64,000 nt of DNA. It comes from Methylorubrum extorquens. GTDB lineage: Bacteria > Pseudomonadota > Alphaproteobacteria > Rhizobiales > Beijerinckiaceae. The stretch is taken from the NCBI RefSeq assembly GCF_024169925.1, contig NZ_JALJXF010000001.1:2176001-2240000 (forward strand). The letters are read 5' to 3'. Under the pieces are notes generated by a model. That model saw only the letters and a list, made by a program, of their open reading frames with translations, did no database searches and was not told the origin of the DNA. The stretch's first letter is position 1, and each line of letters starts with the position of its first letter. Both the position numbers and the translations under genes were made by a program. Shown one piece after another: positions 7,704-15,459 of this stretch.

Positions 7704-8648
7704 TCAGCGCCACTGCAACGGTTGCATCAGGAGTTCCCATAGGTACTCCCCGGCCCCCTCCTGCGTGAGTTTGCCCTCAGAATTGCCCCGGCCGATGTGA
7801 GGCATCCCACCAGCACGCAGAAACAGGCCCTGCTCATCGTTCTCGACCAACAGGTACTCGTTGCAGCTGTTGCTCGCAGCCTCGTCATTGGCTGACCAGC
7901 TAATCCCTCGTCCGAACATGCCGCCCCGCACGATCGAGCCGCGAGAGACGGCGGTCCCATCCCGGTAAACCGCGGCCGTGAAGCGGTTGCCGTCGATGCG
8001 GCGGAAGGCGGTATCAATGCCTTCGTTGCGCGCCTTCAGCTCTTGGAGCGAGTTCTCAAAGAAGCGGGCGAGGAACTCGAAGCTGTCGTCGAGGAACCGG
8101 TCGTGATCGACCTCCGTGAAGCTCTTGCGCAGGCGCAGGTTGCTCGACCGGGGGCCTTGCGGAGCCATTGGCGCCGGCTGCGCCGTGGTTAGGGCCGGCG
8201 CCCGAGCGGCCTCGGCCTTCGGGAGGGCTGCACGGATCTTCTGCGCGACATCGAGGAAGGCTTCGTCCAGATCGGGCCACGACCGGACCGGCTTGCCATC
8301 GCGCGGTGCAGCCAGAAGCTTGCCGAACGGCAGAGGATGCCAATCGCAGGCACGAAGGATGACAGGAATGACCTTGGCCTCGCCGCGCTCGTGGCGTTCC
8401 AGGGCCCGTGTCATCTCCACGCCGTAGCAATAGTCCGATGCGATGAAGTGGGGCGACACCAAGAGGAGGATCACGTCGGCCCGTTCGAGTTCGCCCCGCA
8501 CGCCGCGGTCGAAATCGTCTCCGGCGATCAGCCGTCTGTCGTGCCACGCCTCGATCAGGCCCTGCCGCTTGAGGGCTGACAGGGCGATCTCAAGCCGGTC
8601 ACGCAGTCCTTCGTCCACGTGCGAATAAGAGAAGAAGACGGTTGCCAT
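7704..8648 (-). CDS. TIR-domain protein with uncharacterised C-terminal domain
   Basis: The start MATVFFSYSHVDE is chosen because it opens the TIR fold and AAGGGGG lies just upstream. The protein has 314 residues. Residues 1 to about 150 are a TIR domain: FFSYSH strand A, DRRLIAGDDF (BB-loop region), VILLLVSPHFIASDYCYGVEM with Glu78 as the candidate NADase glutamate, and a late SWPDLDEAF segment. A proline/alanine linker (about 150-170) leads to a C-terminal domain of ~145 residues that I do not recognise. Bacterial TIR proteins of antiphage systems cleave NAD+ or make cyclic-ADP-ribose signals. It is the first gene of a two-gene unit with the DUF2235 hydrolase, next to the island edge. No nucleic-acid-binding or NTPase domain is seen. 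Confidence 0.85.
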   Translation of the reverse strand: MATVFFSYSHVDEGLRDRLEIALSALKRQGLIEAWHDRRLIAGDDFDRGVRGELERADVILLLVSPHFIASDYCYGVEMTRALERHERGEAKVIPVILRACDWHPLPFGKLLAAPRDGKPVRSWPDLDEAFLDVAQKIRAALPKAEAARAPALTTAQPAPMAPQGPRSSNLRLRKSFTEVDHDRFLDDSFEFLARFFENSLQELKARNEGIDTAFRRIDGNRFTAAVYRDGTAVSRGSIVRGGMFGRGISWSANDEAASNSCNEYLLVENDEQGLFLRAGGMPHIGRGNSEGKLTQEGAGEYLWELLMQPLQWR

Positions 8649-8973
8649 GTCAGCCCCCTTCGTCCGGGAGGCTGGATCCCTGGACGGACATGTCGGGATG
8701 CAACGACGGTGTTCATAATTCGTTCCAGGTGCGCCTCGAAGGATCGCGTCTCCGCTCCTACCGACGGGCCCATCCATAAGCCTGCCTTCAGATGCGGATC
8801 GGCGGGCTGGAACGTCCCTCGCCTCAAGGACGGATCGTACGGAACTTTGGATATTTTTCGAGCGCCAGCGTGGGTCTAAAACGACCGGTGACGTGGGTCT
8901 AATTGGGTCTTATTCCTGGGTCTCAGATTTCCAAGCCCTTGCCACCCTTCGGTTTTCTTGCGCGAAGAAAACC
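8649..8973. promoter_or_regulatory. Intergenic region between TIR gene and tRNA-Ala; likely island border
   Basis: The 325-base region carries the TIR-gene promoter. Near 8870-8930 the hexamer GGGTCT recurs four times within about 55 bases. The right end touches the 3' CCA end of the tRNA gene, where integrases typically recombine. No integrase gene is seen in the window. Confidence 0.45.
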
Positions 8974-9049
8974 TGGTGGAGCTGAGGGGAATCGAACCCC
9001 TGACCTCCGCAGTGCGATTGCGGCGCTCTCCCATCTGAGCTACAGCCCC
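8974..9049 (-). tRNA. tRNA-Ala (anticodon CGC)
   Basis: The minus strand reads a 76-base cloverleaf with GGGGCTG/CAGCTCC acceptor arms, a TAGCTCAGATGGGAGAGC D-arm, an anticodon stem CCGCA/TGCGG with loop ATCGCAC (anticodon CGC, reads GCG), a GGTTCGATTCC T-arm and an encoded CCA end at 8974-8976. Confidence 0.95.
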
Positions 9050-9171
9050 GTCCGAGGCGAGGGCCTTGTAGGCTTGTCCGCTTCGGCCTGTCAATTCCGG
9101 AAATTTCCCGCCGCACCCGCGTCCCTCACGCCGGGTCTCCGTGCGGGGCGATGAGGACCGATACCCCCCGC

Positions 9172-9462
9172 ATGAACGCCCTGCTCTGGCTCTTCAACAC
9201 CATCATCCAGCTCTACATCTACGTCCTCGTTGCGAGCGCCGTGCTGAGCTGGCTCGTGGCCTTCAACGTGGTCAACGTGCGCAATCCGATCGTTTCGCAG
9301 ATCGGCGAGTTCCTCTATCGCGTCACCGAGCCGGTGCTGCGGCCGATCCGTAACTTGCTGCCCAATCTCGGCGGCGTCGACATCTCGCCGATCATCCTGA
9401 TCCTGCTGCTGCTGTTCGCCCAGAAGCTCGCCACCGACCTCTACGTCCAGCTCGCATTCTGA
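9172..9462 (+). CDS. yggT: YggT-family integral membrane protein
   Basis: The start [12 protein letters not shown] is chosen by family similarity; an in-frame ATG at 9151 would add 7 residues. The 96-residue protein has two hydrophobic segments (about 3-25 and 65-90) around the conserved hydrophilic loop [22 protein letters not shown], which is the YggT signature. YggT proteins are small inner-membrane proteins linked to osmotic or potassium stress and cell division in different bacteria; the molecular role is not settled. It stands alone, followed by a GC-rich hairpin at 9471-9520. Confidence 0.9.
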   Translation: MNALLWLFNTIIQLYIYVLVASAVLSWLVAFNVVNVRNPIVSQIGEFLYRVTEPVLRPIRNLLPNLGGVDISPIILILLLLFAQKLATDLYVQLAF

Positions 9463-9470
9463 GCCCTACT

Positions 9471-9520
9471 CCGGCGCCCGTCCTCCCCCGGCACGAAGCG
9501 CGGCATTGCGCGGGCGCCGG
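9471..9520 (+). terminator. GC-rich hairpin downstream of yggT
   Basis: CCGGCGCCCG (9471-9480) and CGGGCGCCGG (9511-9520) form a perfect 10-bp stem across a 30-base loop 8 bases after the yggT stop. There is no T-run, so a factor-independent terminator is doubtful. Confidence 0.4.
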
Positions 9521-9583
9521 GCTCGTTGCTAAGGCGGACGGGCATCGGTTCGGCCGAAAAGCCGATGCAATGTCAGAAGTTTA

Positions 9584-9620
9584 GGGCCTCGTCCTGAATA
9601 CGGTATTCAAGACGGGGCCC
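9584..9620. repeat. Near-perfect 37-bp palindrome upstream of mesaconyl-CoA hydratase
   Basis: The arms GGGCCTCGTCCTGAATAC and GTATTCAAGACGGGGCCC pair over 18 positions with one mismatch, one G-T pair and a single central base. It lies 42 bases before the gene start. The core CGTCCTG-A-TAC resembles the first module of the repeats at 16114 and 25674, so it may be a diverged copy of that family, or an operator. Confidence 0.6.
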
Positions 9621-9662
9621 CGCTCGGCCAGCAAGAGCCGCACAGGGAGCGACGCGCGCGCC

Positions 9663-10709
9663 ATGAAGACCAATCCGGGCCGCTTCTTCGAGGATTTTCG
9701 CCTCGGGGAAACCATCCGCCATGCCACGCCGCGCACCGTCACCACGGGCGACGTGGCCCTCTACACCGCCCTCTACGGCCCGCGCTTCGCCGTGCAGTCC
9801 TCGGACGCCTTCGCCAAGGCGATCGGCTATCCGGCGAGCCCGCTCGACGACCTGCTCACCTTCCACGTCGTGTTCGGCAAGACCGTTCCGGACGTCTCGC
9901 TCAACGCGCTGGCCAATCTCGGCTACGCCGAGGGCGGCTTCCACCGCCCGGTCTATCCCGGCGAGACGCTCTCCACCGTCTCCGAGGTGATCGGCCTCAA
10001 GGAGAGCTCCAACCGCCAGACCGGCGTGGTCTACGTGCGCTCCACCGGCTCCGACGCCTCGGGCCGGACCGTCCTGAGCTATTGCCGCTGGGTGCTCGTG
10101 CGCAAGCGCGACCCGGAAGCCAGGATCGCCGAGGAGCACGTGCCGAGCCTCGCCAAGGTCGTGAACCCGGCCGACCTCGCCCACGCCCTGCCCCCGCTCG
10201 ATCCGGCCGCCTACGACCTCGCGCTCGCCGGCAGCCCGCATCGCTTCGCGGATTACGCGGTCGGCGAGAAGATCGACCACGTCGATGGCATGACCGTCGA
10301 GGAAGCCGAGCACCAGATCGCCACGCGCCTGTTCCAGAACACCGCCAAGGTCCATTTCGACGCGGTGGCGACCAAGGAGACCAAGTTCGGCAAGCGCCTG
10401 ATCTATGGCGGCCACGTCATCTCGCTCGCCCGCGCGCTCAGCTTCAACGGACTTGCCAACGCGTTCGCCATCGGCGGCATCAATGCCGGCCGCCACGTCG
10501 CCCCGCTGTTTGCCGGCGACACGGTCTACGCCTGGTCCGAGGTGCTGGAGACGGCCGAACTGCCCGGCCGCAGCGATATCGGCGCGTTGCGACTGCGCAC
10601 GGTGGCGACCAAGAACCAGTCCTGCGGCGCCTATCCGGACAAGCAGGGCGAGGGGTACGACCCGTCGGTGATCCTCGATCTCGACTATTGGGCCTTCATT
10701 CCGCGCTGA
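9663..10709 (+). CDS. mcd: Mesaconyl-CoA hydratase (MaoC-family, ethylmalonyl-CoA pathway)
   Basis: The 348-residue protein has two hotdog (MaoC-like) domains. The N-terminal one begins GRFFEDFRLGETIRHATPRTVTTGDVALYTALYGPRFAVQSSDAFAKAIGY. The C-terminal one has LIYGGHVISLARALSFNGLANAFAIGGINAGRH. Length and wording match mesaconyl-CoA (beta-methylmalyl-CoA) hydratase, which hydrates mesaconyl-CoA for glyoxylate regeneration in serine-cycle methylotrophs. Literature symbols differ (mcd or meaC in Methylobacterium, mch in Rhodobacter, where mch means another enzyme in methylotrophs). It is monocistronic, with a long palindrome 42 bases upstream. Confidence in the family is high; the exact substrate rests on similarity. 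Confidence 0.88.
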   Translation: MKTNPGRFFEDFRLGETIRHATPRTVTTGDVALYTALYGPRFAVQSSDAFAKAIGYPASPLDDLLTFHVVFGKTVPDVSLNALANLGYAEGGFHRPVYPGETLSTVSEVIGLKESSNRQTGVVYVRSTGSDASGRTVLSYCRWVLVRKRDPEARIAEEHVPSLAKVVNPADLAHALPPLDPAAYDLALAGSPHRFADYAVGEKIDHVDGMTVEEAEHQIATRLFQNTAKVHFDAVATKETKFGKRLIYGGHVISLARALSFNGLANAFAIGGINAGRHVAPLFAGDTVYAWSEVLETAELPGRSDIGALRLRTVATKNQSCGAYPDKQGEGYDPSVILDLDYWAFIPR

Positions 10710-10737
10710 AGCGTCGGCCCGTAACGGGCTGACACCT

Positions 10738-11529
10738 TTACGAAAAGAACCCGGTCACGGCCTGACGCAATGGGTTGGCCGGGTTCGATAGCAGGCGCAG
10801 CGCCATCGCGCAGGCGATGACGACGAGGAGCGGGCGGATCAGCCGGGCGCCGAGGCGCACGGCGAGCGCCGAGCCGACCTGGGCCCCGAGGAAGGCGCCA
10901 ACCGCCATCGCGAGCCCCACGGGCCAGATCACCGCGCCCTGGAGCGAGAACAGGGCGAGGCTGCCGAGGTTGCTCGCGGCGTTCGACAGCTTGGTGTGGG
11001 CGGTGGCGCGCACCACGCCGAGGCCGAGCAGCGTCACGAAGCCGATCATGTAGAACGAGCCGGCGCCGGGCCCGAACACGCCGTCATAGAAGCCGATGGC
11101 GGGCGCGAGCGTGACGGCGAACAGGCCCGGCGTGATGCGCGCCGTCGCGTCCTCGTTGCTCATCCGCCTTGCCGTGGCGAAGTAGCCTGCAATCCCGACG
11201 AGCATGACGGGCACCAGCGCGTCGAGCACCGGGCGCGGCAGCAGGCTGACGCAGAGTGCCCCGCCCACCGAGGCGAGGCCGGCCCCGAGCGCGGCGGGCC
11301 CGGCCTCGCGCCAGCGGATCAGCCCGCGCCGGGCGAAGGCGATCGTGGCCGAGACCGAGCCGGCGCTGCCCTGGAGCTTGTTGGTGGCGATGGCGCTCAC
11401 GGGGTCGAGCCCGGCGAGCAGCAGGGCCGGCAGGGTCATCAGCCCGCCGCCGCCGGCAATGGCATCGACGGCGCCCGCCACCACGGCCACGCCGAACAGG
11501 CCGGCGACCGTCTCAAGCTCGATACTCAT
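10738..11529 (-). CDS. TauE/SafE (TSUP) family transporter
   Basis: The start MSIELETVAGLFG removes four extra residues of the longest frame. The ~263-residue protein has about eight hydrophobic helices and the TSUP signature near the N-terminus, DAIAGGGGLMTLPALLLAGLDPVSAIATNKLQGSAG, repeated in weaker form in the second half (FYDGVFGPGAGSFYMIGF). Members export sulfite, sulfoacetate or other organic anions. It is convergent with mcd and stands alone, so the substrate cannot be told from context. Confidence 0.9.
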   Translation of the reverse strand: MSIELETVAGLFGVAVVAGAVDAIAGGGGLMTLPALLLAGLDPVSAIATNKLQGSAGSVSATIAFARRGLIRWREAGPAALGAGLASVGGALCVSLLPRPVLDALVPVMLVGIAGYFATARRMSNEDATARITPGLFAVTLAPAIGFYDGVFGPGAGSFYMIGFVTLLGLGVVRATAHTKLSNAASNLGSLALFSLQGAVIWPVGLAMAVGAFLGAQVGSALAVRLGARLIRPLLVVIACAMALRLLSNPANPLRQAVTGFFS

Positions 11530-11537
11530 CGGGGATC

Positions 11538-11621
11538 CCAAAGGGCTTCAAGCCCTTTGGCGGGTTGTCAGGGCAGAGCCCTGATCTCGGCGGAGCCGAT
11601 GTGCAGGGCCCTGCCCTGCAC
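11538..11621. repeat. Cluster of three short hairpins between two minus-strand genes
   Basis: Three palindromes lie in 84 bases: 11538-11560 (CCAAAGGGCTT/AAGCCCTTTGG), 11569-11583 (CAGGGC/GCCCTG) and 11601-11621 (GTGCAGGG/CCCTGCAC). The cluster is just downstream of the amidotransferase gene and upstream of the transporter. It may work as a terminator or be a dispersed intergenic repeat; no T-run follows. Confidence 0.5.
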
Positions 11622-11681
11622 CTTTGACAAGGACTCGTCCTTTCGAATCCATGATCACGACTGCCCTGTCCGGGCAAGCCT

Positions 11682-12467
11682 TCAGGCGGCGGCGCGCTCC
11701 GTGCGGGGCAGGCTCACGACGGCGCGGCTGCCGCGGCTCGCCCGCAGCGTTCCACCCTTCGGCACCACTTTCCAGCCCTCCTTGCAGCCGTCGATCGGCT
11801 CGGAGACGACGGTGAGGCCGCGCTCGCTCTCGCGGTAATAGAGGCTCGGCGGGCGCCCGTCGCAGGCCCAGCGGAAGGCGGTGAGGCTCTCGCCGTCGGT
11901 GAGCACGGCGGTGAAGCGGAAGGCTTCGGCGATGCGCGCCTCCTGCATCAGGCCGCGTACGGTGGCGCAGGTCGCCTCCATGGCGCCGACGGGATCCGCG
12001 TCGAGGCCGTTGGCCAGCGCCAGCAGGAACAGCGCCTCCGAATCGGTCGAGCCGCGGCGGGTGTCGTACAGCTCGTCGGGGATCATCGCCTCAAGGCGCC
12101 GCTTGATCCGATGATAGCCGCCGATCTGGCCGTTATGCATGAACAGGTGGCGGCCATGGGCGAAGGGGTGGCAGTTCGCCCGCGTCGTTGCCGTGCCGGT
12201 GGCCGCGCGCACATGGGCGAAGAAGGTCCGCGCCCGCACCTGACGGCAGAGATTCACGAGGTTCTCATCGGACCAGGCCGGGCAGATGTCGCGGTAGAGG
12301 CCGGGCTCGGCGTGTTCGCCGTACCAGCCGATCCCGAACCCGTCACCGTTGGTCTCGGTCTTCGCCTCGGAGGCGTGCAGCGACTGATGGACCAGCGAAT
12401 GAGTCGGGGCGCAGACCAGCTCGTTCAGGAAGACCGGCTCACCGAGATAGGCGAGGAAGCGGCACAT
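11682..12467 (-). CDS. Class II glutamine amidotransferase
   Basis: The 261-residue protein begins MCRFLAYLGEP, so Cys2 becomes the N-terminal nucleophile after Met removal. NGDGFGIGWYG (near 40), RTFFAHVRAATG (near 80), NCHPF and HNGQIGGY are the usual glutaminase-site segments of the GATase_6/EgtC-like group. Such proteins release ammonia from glutamine; stand-alone members include EgtC, but no ergothioneine genes are nearby. It is a single-gene unit with a divergent response regulator 283 bases upstream. The substrate is unknown. Confidence 0.9.
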   Translation of the reverse strand: MCRFLAYLGEPVFLNELVCAPTHSLVHQSLHASEAKTETNGDGFGIGWYGEHAEPGLYRDICPAWSDENLVNLCRQVRARTFFAHVRAATGTATTRANCHPFAHGRHLFMHNGQIGGYHRIKRRLEAMIPDELYDTRRGSTDSEALFLLALANGLDADPVGAMEATCATVRGLMQEARIAEAFRFTAVLTDGESLTAFRWACDGRPPSLYYRESERGLTVVSEPIDGCKEGWKVVPKGGTLRASRGSRAVVSLPRTERAAA

Positions 12468-12750
12468 GGCGGGACGAGAGCCTCCTTTGCGGTCCGGGGC
12501 GAGCTATGCAAGCATCGGTCCGCTCGAACCGCTGCGTGTCGCCGGACTGTAACAATTCGTTCCGTGTGGTGAATAGTCCGTTAAGGGAGGGATCGATCGG
12601 AAGGGTTCGGGCCGGCACAATTTCGCTGAACCGATCATCCCCAAACTTGTTGTCGCAGGGCAAGCATCGTCGGCGCCGCCGATTCCGCCGCAGCGTGCCC
12701 ATGGCCGGGCCGCCGCTTTCGAACCGCTCGCACAGTTTCAGGGAGACATC

Positions 12751-13140
12751 ATGGCTCATTCCGGAGACAGCCCGGTCGCGCTCGTCGTCGAGGAGGACGA
12801 GGCTGCCCGTGACCTCGCGACCGTCCTGATCGAGGAGACGGACCTCGACGTCATCGCCTGTTCGAGTGCCGAGGACGCCTTGGCCGTGCTCGAACGCGGG
12901 GATGTGACCGTGGCGATGGTGATCGCCGACACGCGGCTCTCGGGCAAGATGGATGGGGCGGCGCTGGCGCGCGCGGTCGAGGATCGCTGGCCGGAGGTGC
13001 GGCTCGTGGTGACGTCCGGGGCGCGCGAGGAGCGCCGGACCGAGATCCCGCCGCACGCGGTCTACATGCGCAAGCCCTGGCTGCCGCTGGAGCTGCTGCG
13101 GCAGGCCGAGCGCGCCACCCTGACGGCCAAGGCCGCCTGA
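12751..13140 (+). CDS. Stand-alone receiver-domain response regulator
   Basis: The 129-residue protein is only a CheY-like receiver. VVEEDEAARD supplies the acidic pocket, VIADTRLSG the phospho-accepting Asp near residue 63, VVTSGA the switch Thr/Ser, and YMRKPW the conserved Lys-Pro. No output domain is present, so it must act by protein contact. No histidine kinase is adjacent; the nearest is at 17.5 kb and has its own partner. It is followed by a strong bidirectional terminator. Confidence 0.9.
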   Translation: MAHSGDSPVALVVEEDEAARDLATVLIEETDLDVIACSSAEDALAVLERGDVTVAMVIADTRLSGKMDGAALARAVEDRWPEVRLVVTSGAREERRTEIPPHAVYMRKPWLPLELLRQAERATLTAKAA

Positions 13141-13160
13141 CACTGGTCCTCTTGAGAATG

Positions 13161-13195
13161 AAAAAGCCCCGCCGGTCGAGCCGGCGGGGCTTTTT
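13161..13195. terminator. Bidirectional intrinsic terminator
   Basis: AAAAAGCCCCGCCGG and CCGGCGGGGCTTTTT form a perfect 15-bp stem with loop TCGAG. T-runs lie on both strands, and the hairpin sits between the convergent response-regulator and rpsU genes, so it can stop both. Confidence 0.95.
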
Positions 13196-13237
13196 CGTAT
13201 CGCGAGATTGCGGGCCGCGCGCGGCGGCCGGCGCGGA

Positions 13238-13555
13238 TCAGGAGGCGGCGGGCGCCGGAGCGGCGGCGGGGGCCGCCGCGGGCTGCTGCGAGAAGCTCGG
13301 CATGCCGGGACGGCGCGGGGCGCCGGTACGGGGCTTCGGCTTCGGAGCGGCGATCAGGCCCTCGCGGATCGCGGTCTTGCGGGCCTGCTTGCGGGCGCGG
13401 CGGACAGCCTCGGCCTTCTCGCGCGCCTTGCGCACGGAGGGCTTCTCGTAGGCCTTGCGCTGCTTCATCTCGCGGAAGATGCCCTCGCGCTGCATCTTCT
13501 TCTTGAGGACGCGGAGCGCCTGATCGACGTTGTTATCGCGAACGAGTACCTGCAA
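13238..13555 (-). CDS. rpsU: 30S ribosomal protein bS21 with long Ala/Pro tail
   Basis: The body [55 protein letters not shown] is classic bS21, which binds the small subunit near the anti-Shine-Dalgarno sequence. The start is taken as TTG at 13555 because AGGGG sits about 9 bases before it and homologues begin MQVLVRDNN; another TTG 9 bases upstream overlaps that site. The 105-residue protein is longer than the ~70-residue enteric form. The C-terminal ~30 residues are a low-complexity Pro/Ala tail ([13 protein letters not shown]), common in alphaproteobacterial S21. Confidence 0.93.
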   Translation of the reverse strand: MQVLVRDNNVDQALRVLKKKMQREGIFREMKQRKAYEKPSVRKAREKAEAVRRARKQARKTAIREGLIAAPKPKPRTGAPRRPGMPSFSQQPAAAPAAAPAPAAS

Positions 13556-13893
13556 CGGAATCAACCCCTAGATTTGTCGTTTCGAACCGCACCGGCCCCG
13601 GATTCCCGGCCGAACCGGGAAAAAGCCGTCGGGCGCCCCTGTCTCCGGGCTGCATTCCGGAGGAGGCGTCGTGACGGCAGCCGAATCGGTGCGAAAGAAT
13701 TGCACCTGAGCGCGCGGCATACACGAAACAGGTTCGTGTTGGAAGTGCGGGAAAGCCTCTTGCAAAGCCGCCGCCGCGCGGTTTCTCCCTATCCTGCCCC
13801 CGCGAAGCGAGGCCGAAGTCGCCCATGGCGTTATCCGATCCGGAAACGCGTGTCATGGCTGGCGCCGGCTTCGTCCCGTAAGGGCAGAGAGCC
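13556..13893. promoter_or_regulatory. rpsU upstream region
   Basis: The 338-base stretch separates the PhaZ stop from the rpsU start on the same strand. It holds the rpsU ribosome site (AGGGG near 13564) and presumably its promoter. I see no gene in it. Confidence 0.5.
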
Positions 13894-15108
13894 TCAGGCG
13901 TGCGAGGCGATGAAGTTGCGCACGAGCGGATAGGTCTGCGCCTCCCACTTGCGGCCCGAGAACACGCCGTAATGGCCCACGCCCGTCTGGAGATGGTGGC
14001 TCTTCATGTGCGGCGGTAGGCCCGAGCAGAGATCGTGGGCGGCCATGGTCTGGCCCACCGCGCAGATGTCGTCGCGTTCGCCTTCCACCGTCATCAGGGC
14101 GGTGCGCCGGATCGCACCCATGTCGATGGGCTCGCCGCGATAGGTGAGCTGGTTGCGGGCCAGGGTGTAGTCCTGGAAGACGATCTTGACCGTCTCGAGG
14201 TAGAACTCGGCGGCGAGGTCGAGGACGGCGAAATACTCGTCGTAGAAGGTCTCGATCGCCTGCGCCTTGTCGGCGCTGCCGTCGACGTAGTGCCAGAACA
14301 GGTCCGTATGCGCGTCCCTGTGGCGCTTGGCATTCATCGAGACGAAGGCGGAGACCTGCGTGAAGCCGGGATAGACCCGCCGCCCCGCTCCCTTGTGGCG
14401 GCCGGTCACCGTCTCGATCAGGTTCTTCTCGAACCACTCGATCGGCTTCGAGGTGGCGAGCTGGTTCACCGAGGTCGGGCTGACGCGGCAATCGACCGGT
14501 CCGGCCATCAGGGTCATACTGCGCGGCTGCGCCGGGTTCTTGGTGTGCGCCATCAGCGCCGTGGCGGCGAGCGCCTGCACCGCGGGCTGGCACACGGCCA
14601 TGAGGTGGGCGCCCTCGCCGATGGTCTCCAGAAAGCGCACCACGTGATCGACGTAGTCGTCGAAGCCGAAACGCCCCTCCGAGAGGGGCACGTCGCGGGC
14701 GTTGTGCCAGTCGGTGATGTAGACGTCGTGGTCGGGCAGCAGCGTGCGCACGGTGCCGCGCAGCAGCGTGGCGAAGTGGCCCGAGAGGGGGGCGAGCACG
14801 AGCACCTTGGGCTGGACGGTGTCGATATCCTTGCGGAAGCGGAGCAGGGTGCCGAAGGGCGTGGCGAGCACCGGCTCCTCGATCACCGGCACCTCGCGGT
14901 TGCCGACCATGACGGAGTGGATGCCGTAGGCCGGCCGCGCGAAGGTGAGGCCGGCACGCATCATCATGCGCGCGCCCGCCGACCACCATTTCGCGGCGTC
15001 GTGCCAGGGCGTCCGCATCCACGGCGCGGAGGCCTCCTGCACGAGGCGGCCCCATTGGCGGGTCTGCCGGGCGATGTCCGATTGGACATCGAAGGCTTGG
15101 TAGAGCAT
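13894..15108 (-). CDS. phaZ: Intracellular polyhydroxyalkanoate depolymerase
   Basis: The start MLYQAFDVQSDIARQ is chosen over upstream in-frame starts because GGAG lies 9 bases before it and the family begins MLYQ. The 404-residue protein has the PHB_depo_C organisation with the nucleophile elbow MAVCQPAV (Cys near residue 177, the catalytic residue of intracellular PhaZ) and a C-terminal GVGHYGVFSGRKW segment carrying the catalytic His. It mobilises stored polyhydroxybutyrate in the cytoplasm. It stands alone and is divergent from the GST gene. The gene has been called depA in Methylobacterium. Confidence 0.93.
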   Translation of the reverse strand: MLYQAFDVQSDIARQTRQWGRLVQEASAPWMRTPWHDAAKWWSAGARMMMRAGLTFARPAYGIHSVMVGNREVPVIEEPVLATPFGTLLRFRKDIDTVQPKVLVLAPLSGHFATLLRGTVRTLLPDHDVYITDWHNARDVPLSEGRFGFDDYVDHVVRFLETIGEGAHLMAVCQPAVQALAATALMAHTKNPAQPRSMTLMAGPVDCRVSPTSVNQLATSKPIEWFEKNLIETVTGRHKGAGRRVYPGFTQVSAFVSMNAKRHRDAHTDLFWHYVDGSADKAQAIETFYDEYFAVLDLAAEFYLETVKIVFQDYTLARNQLTYRGEPIDMGAIRRTALMTVEGERDDICAVGQTMAAHDLCSGLPPHMKSHHLQTGVGHYGVFSGRKWEAQTYPLVRNFIASHA

Positions 15109-15459
15109 CGGGCCAAACTCCAAGCGCGCAAGGTGCCTGCACGCATCCATCTCTTGCGAACGTCCCGAACGGCCCGGATTCGCCCGCTTCGCATCCCGCA
15201 TCGCCGCTGCCGCCCCCCGCGCGATGATGCCGAACGAAGCAGGCTAAGCGGTTCTGGATTGGGCGCAACCGATCAAAAGTATATATCGCGTCCCTGTGGT
15301 CTGGATGCATCACCTTGCATAAGGGCGCGCGGGAGAAGAATTCTATTGCCGGAAAGGCGGGCGGCAGACCCCGACATCCGGCATGAGTCTTGCGCGGAAA
15401 ACCTCGGATGCCAGATCCGGAGCAGCAGGCTCGGACGGCGCGCATCCGGGGAGAGAGCC
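15109..15459. promoter_or_regulatory. Divergent promoter region (phaZ / GST)
   Basis: The 351-base gap between two divergent genes must contain both promoters. An AT-rich patch near 15279-15288 (AGTATATATC) stands out from the GC-rich background. No gene is visible. Confidence 0.45.

Larger units (their letters stand above)
1..8973. mobile_element. Putative genomic island abutting tRNA-Ala (one border visible)
   Basis: The segment left of the tRNA gene holds accessory genes only (tellurium-module genes, IS630 element, KfrA-like gene, nuclease-like pair, TIR/DUF2235 pair), whereas the segment right of it is core metabolism. The boundary coincides with the 3' end of tRNA-Ala, a usual integration site. 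The other end, any integrase and the matching att repeat lie outside the window, so the island call is inference. Confidence 0.5.

Noticed and set aside
1..8973. Integrase gene or second att site for the putative island
   Set aside because: No tyrosine or serine recombinase is encoded in the window, and no copy of the tRNA 3' end was found to the left, so the island has only one proposed border.
9151..9171. Seven-residue N-terminal extension of YggT
   Set aside because: The family begins MNALL; the upstream ATG has only a weak G-rich site, so the shorter start was used.
13853..15445. 530-codon alternative frame on the PhaZ strand
   Set aside because: It is Arg/Pro-rich out-of-frame translation of phaZ.
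14035..15459. Long N-terminal extension of the GST frame
   Set aside because: It is antisense to phaZ and lacks family similarity; the ATG at 15460 has a ribosome site and begins the GST fold.
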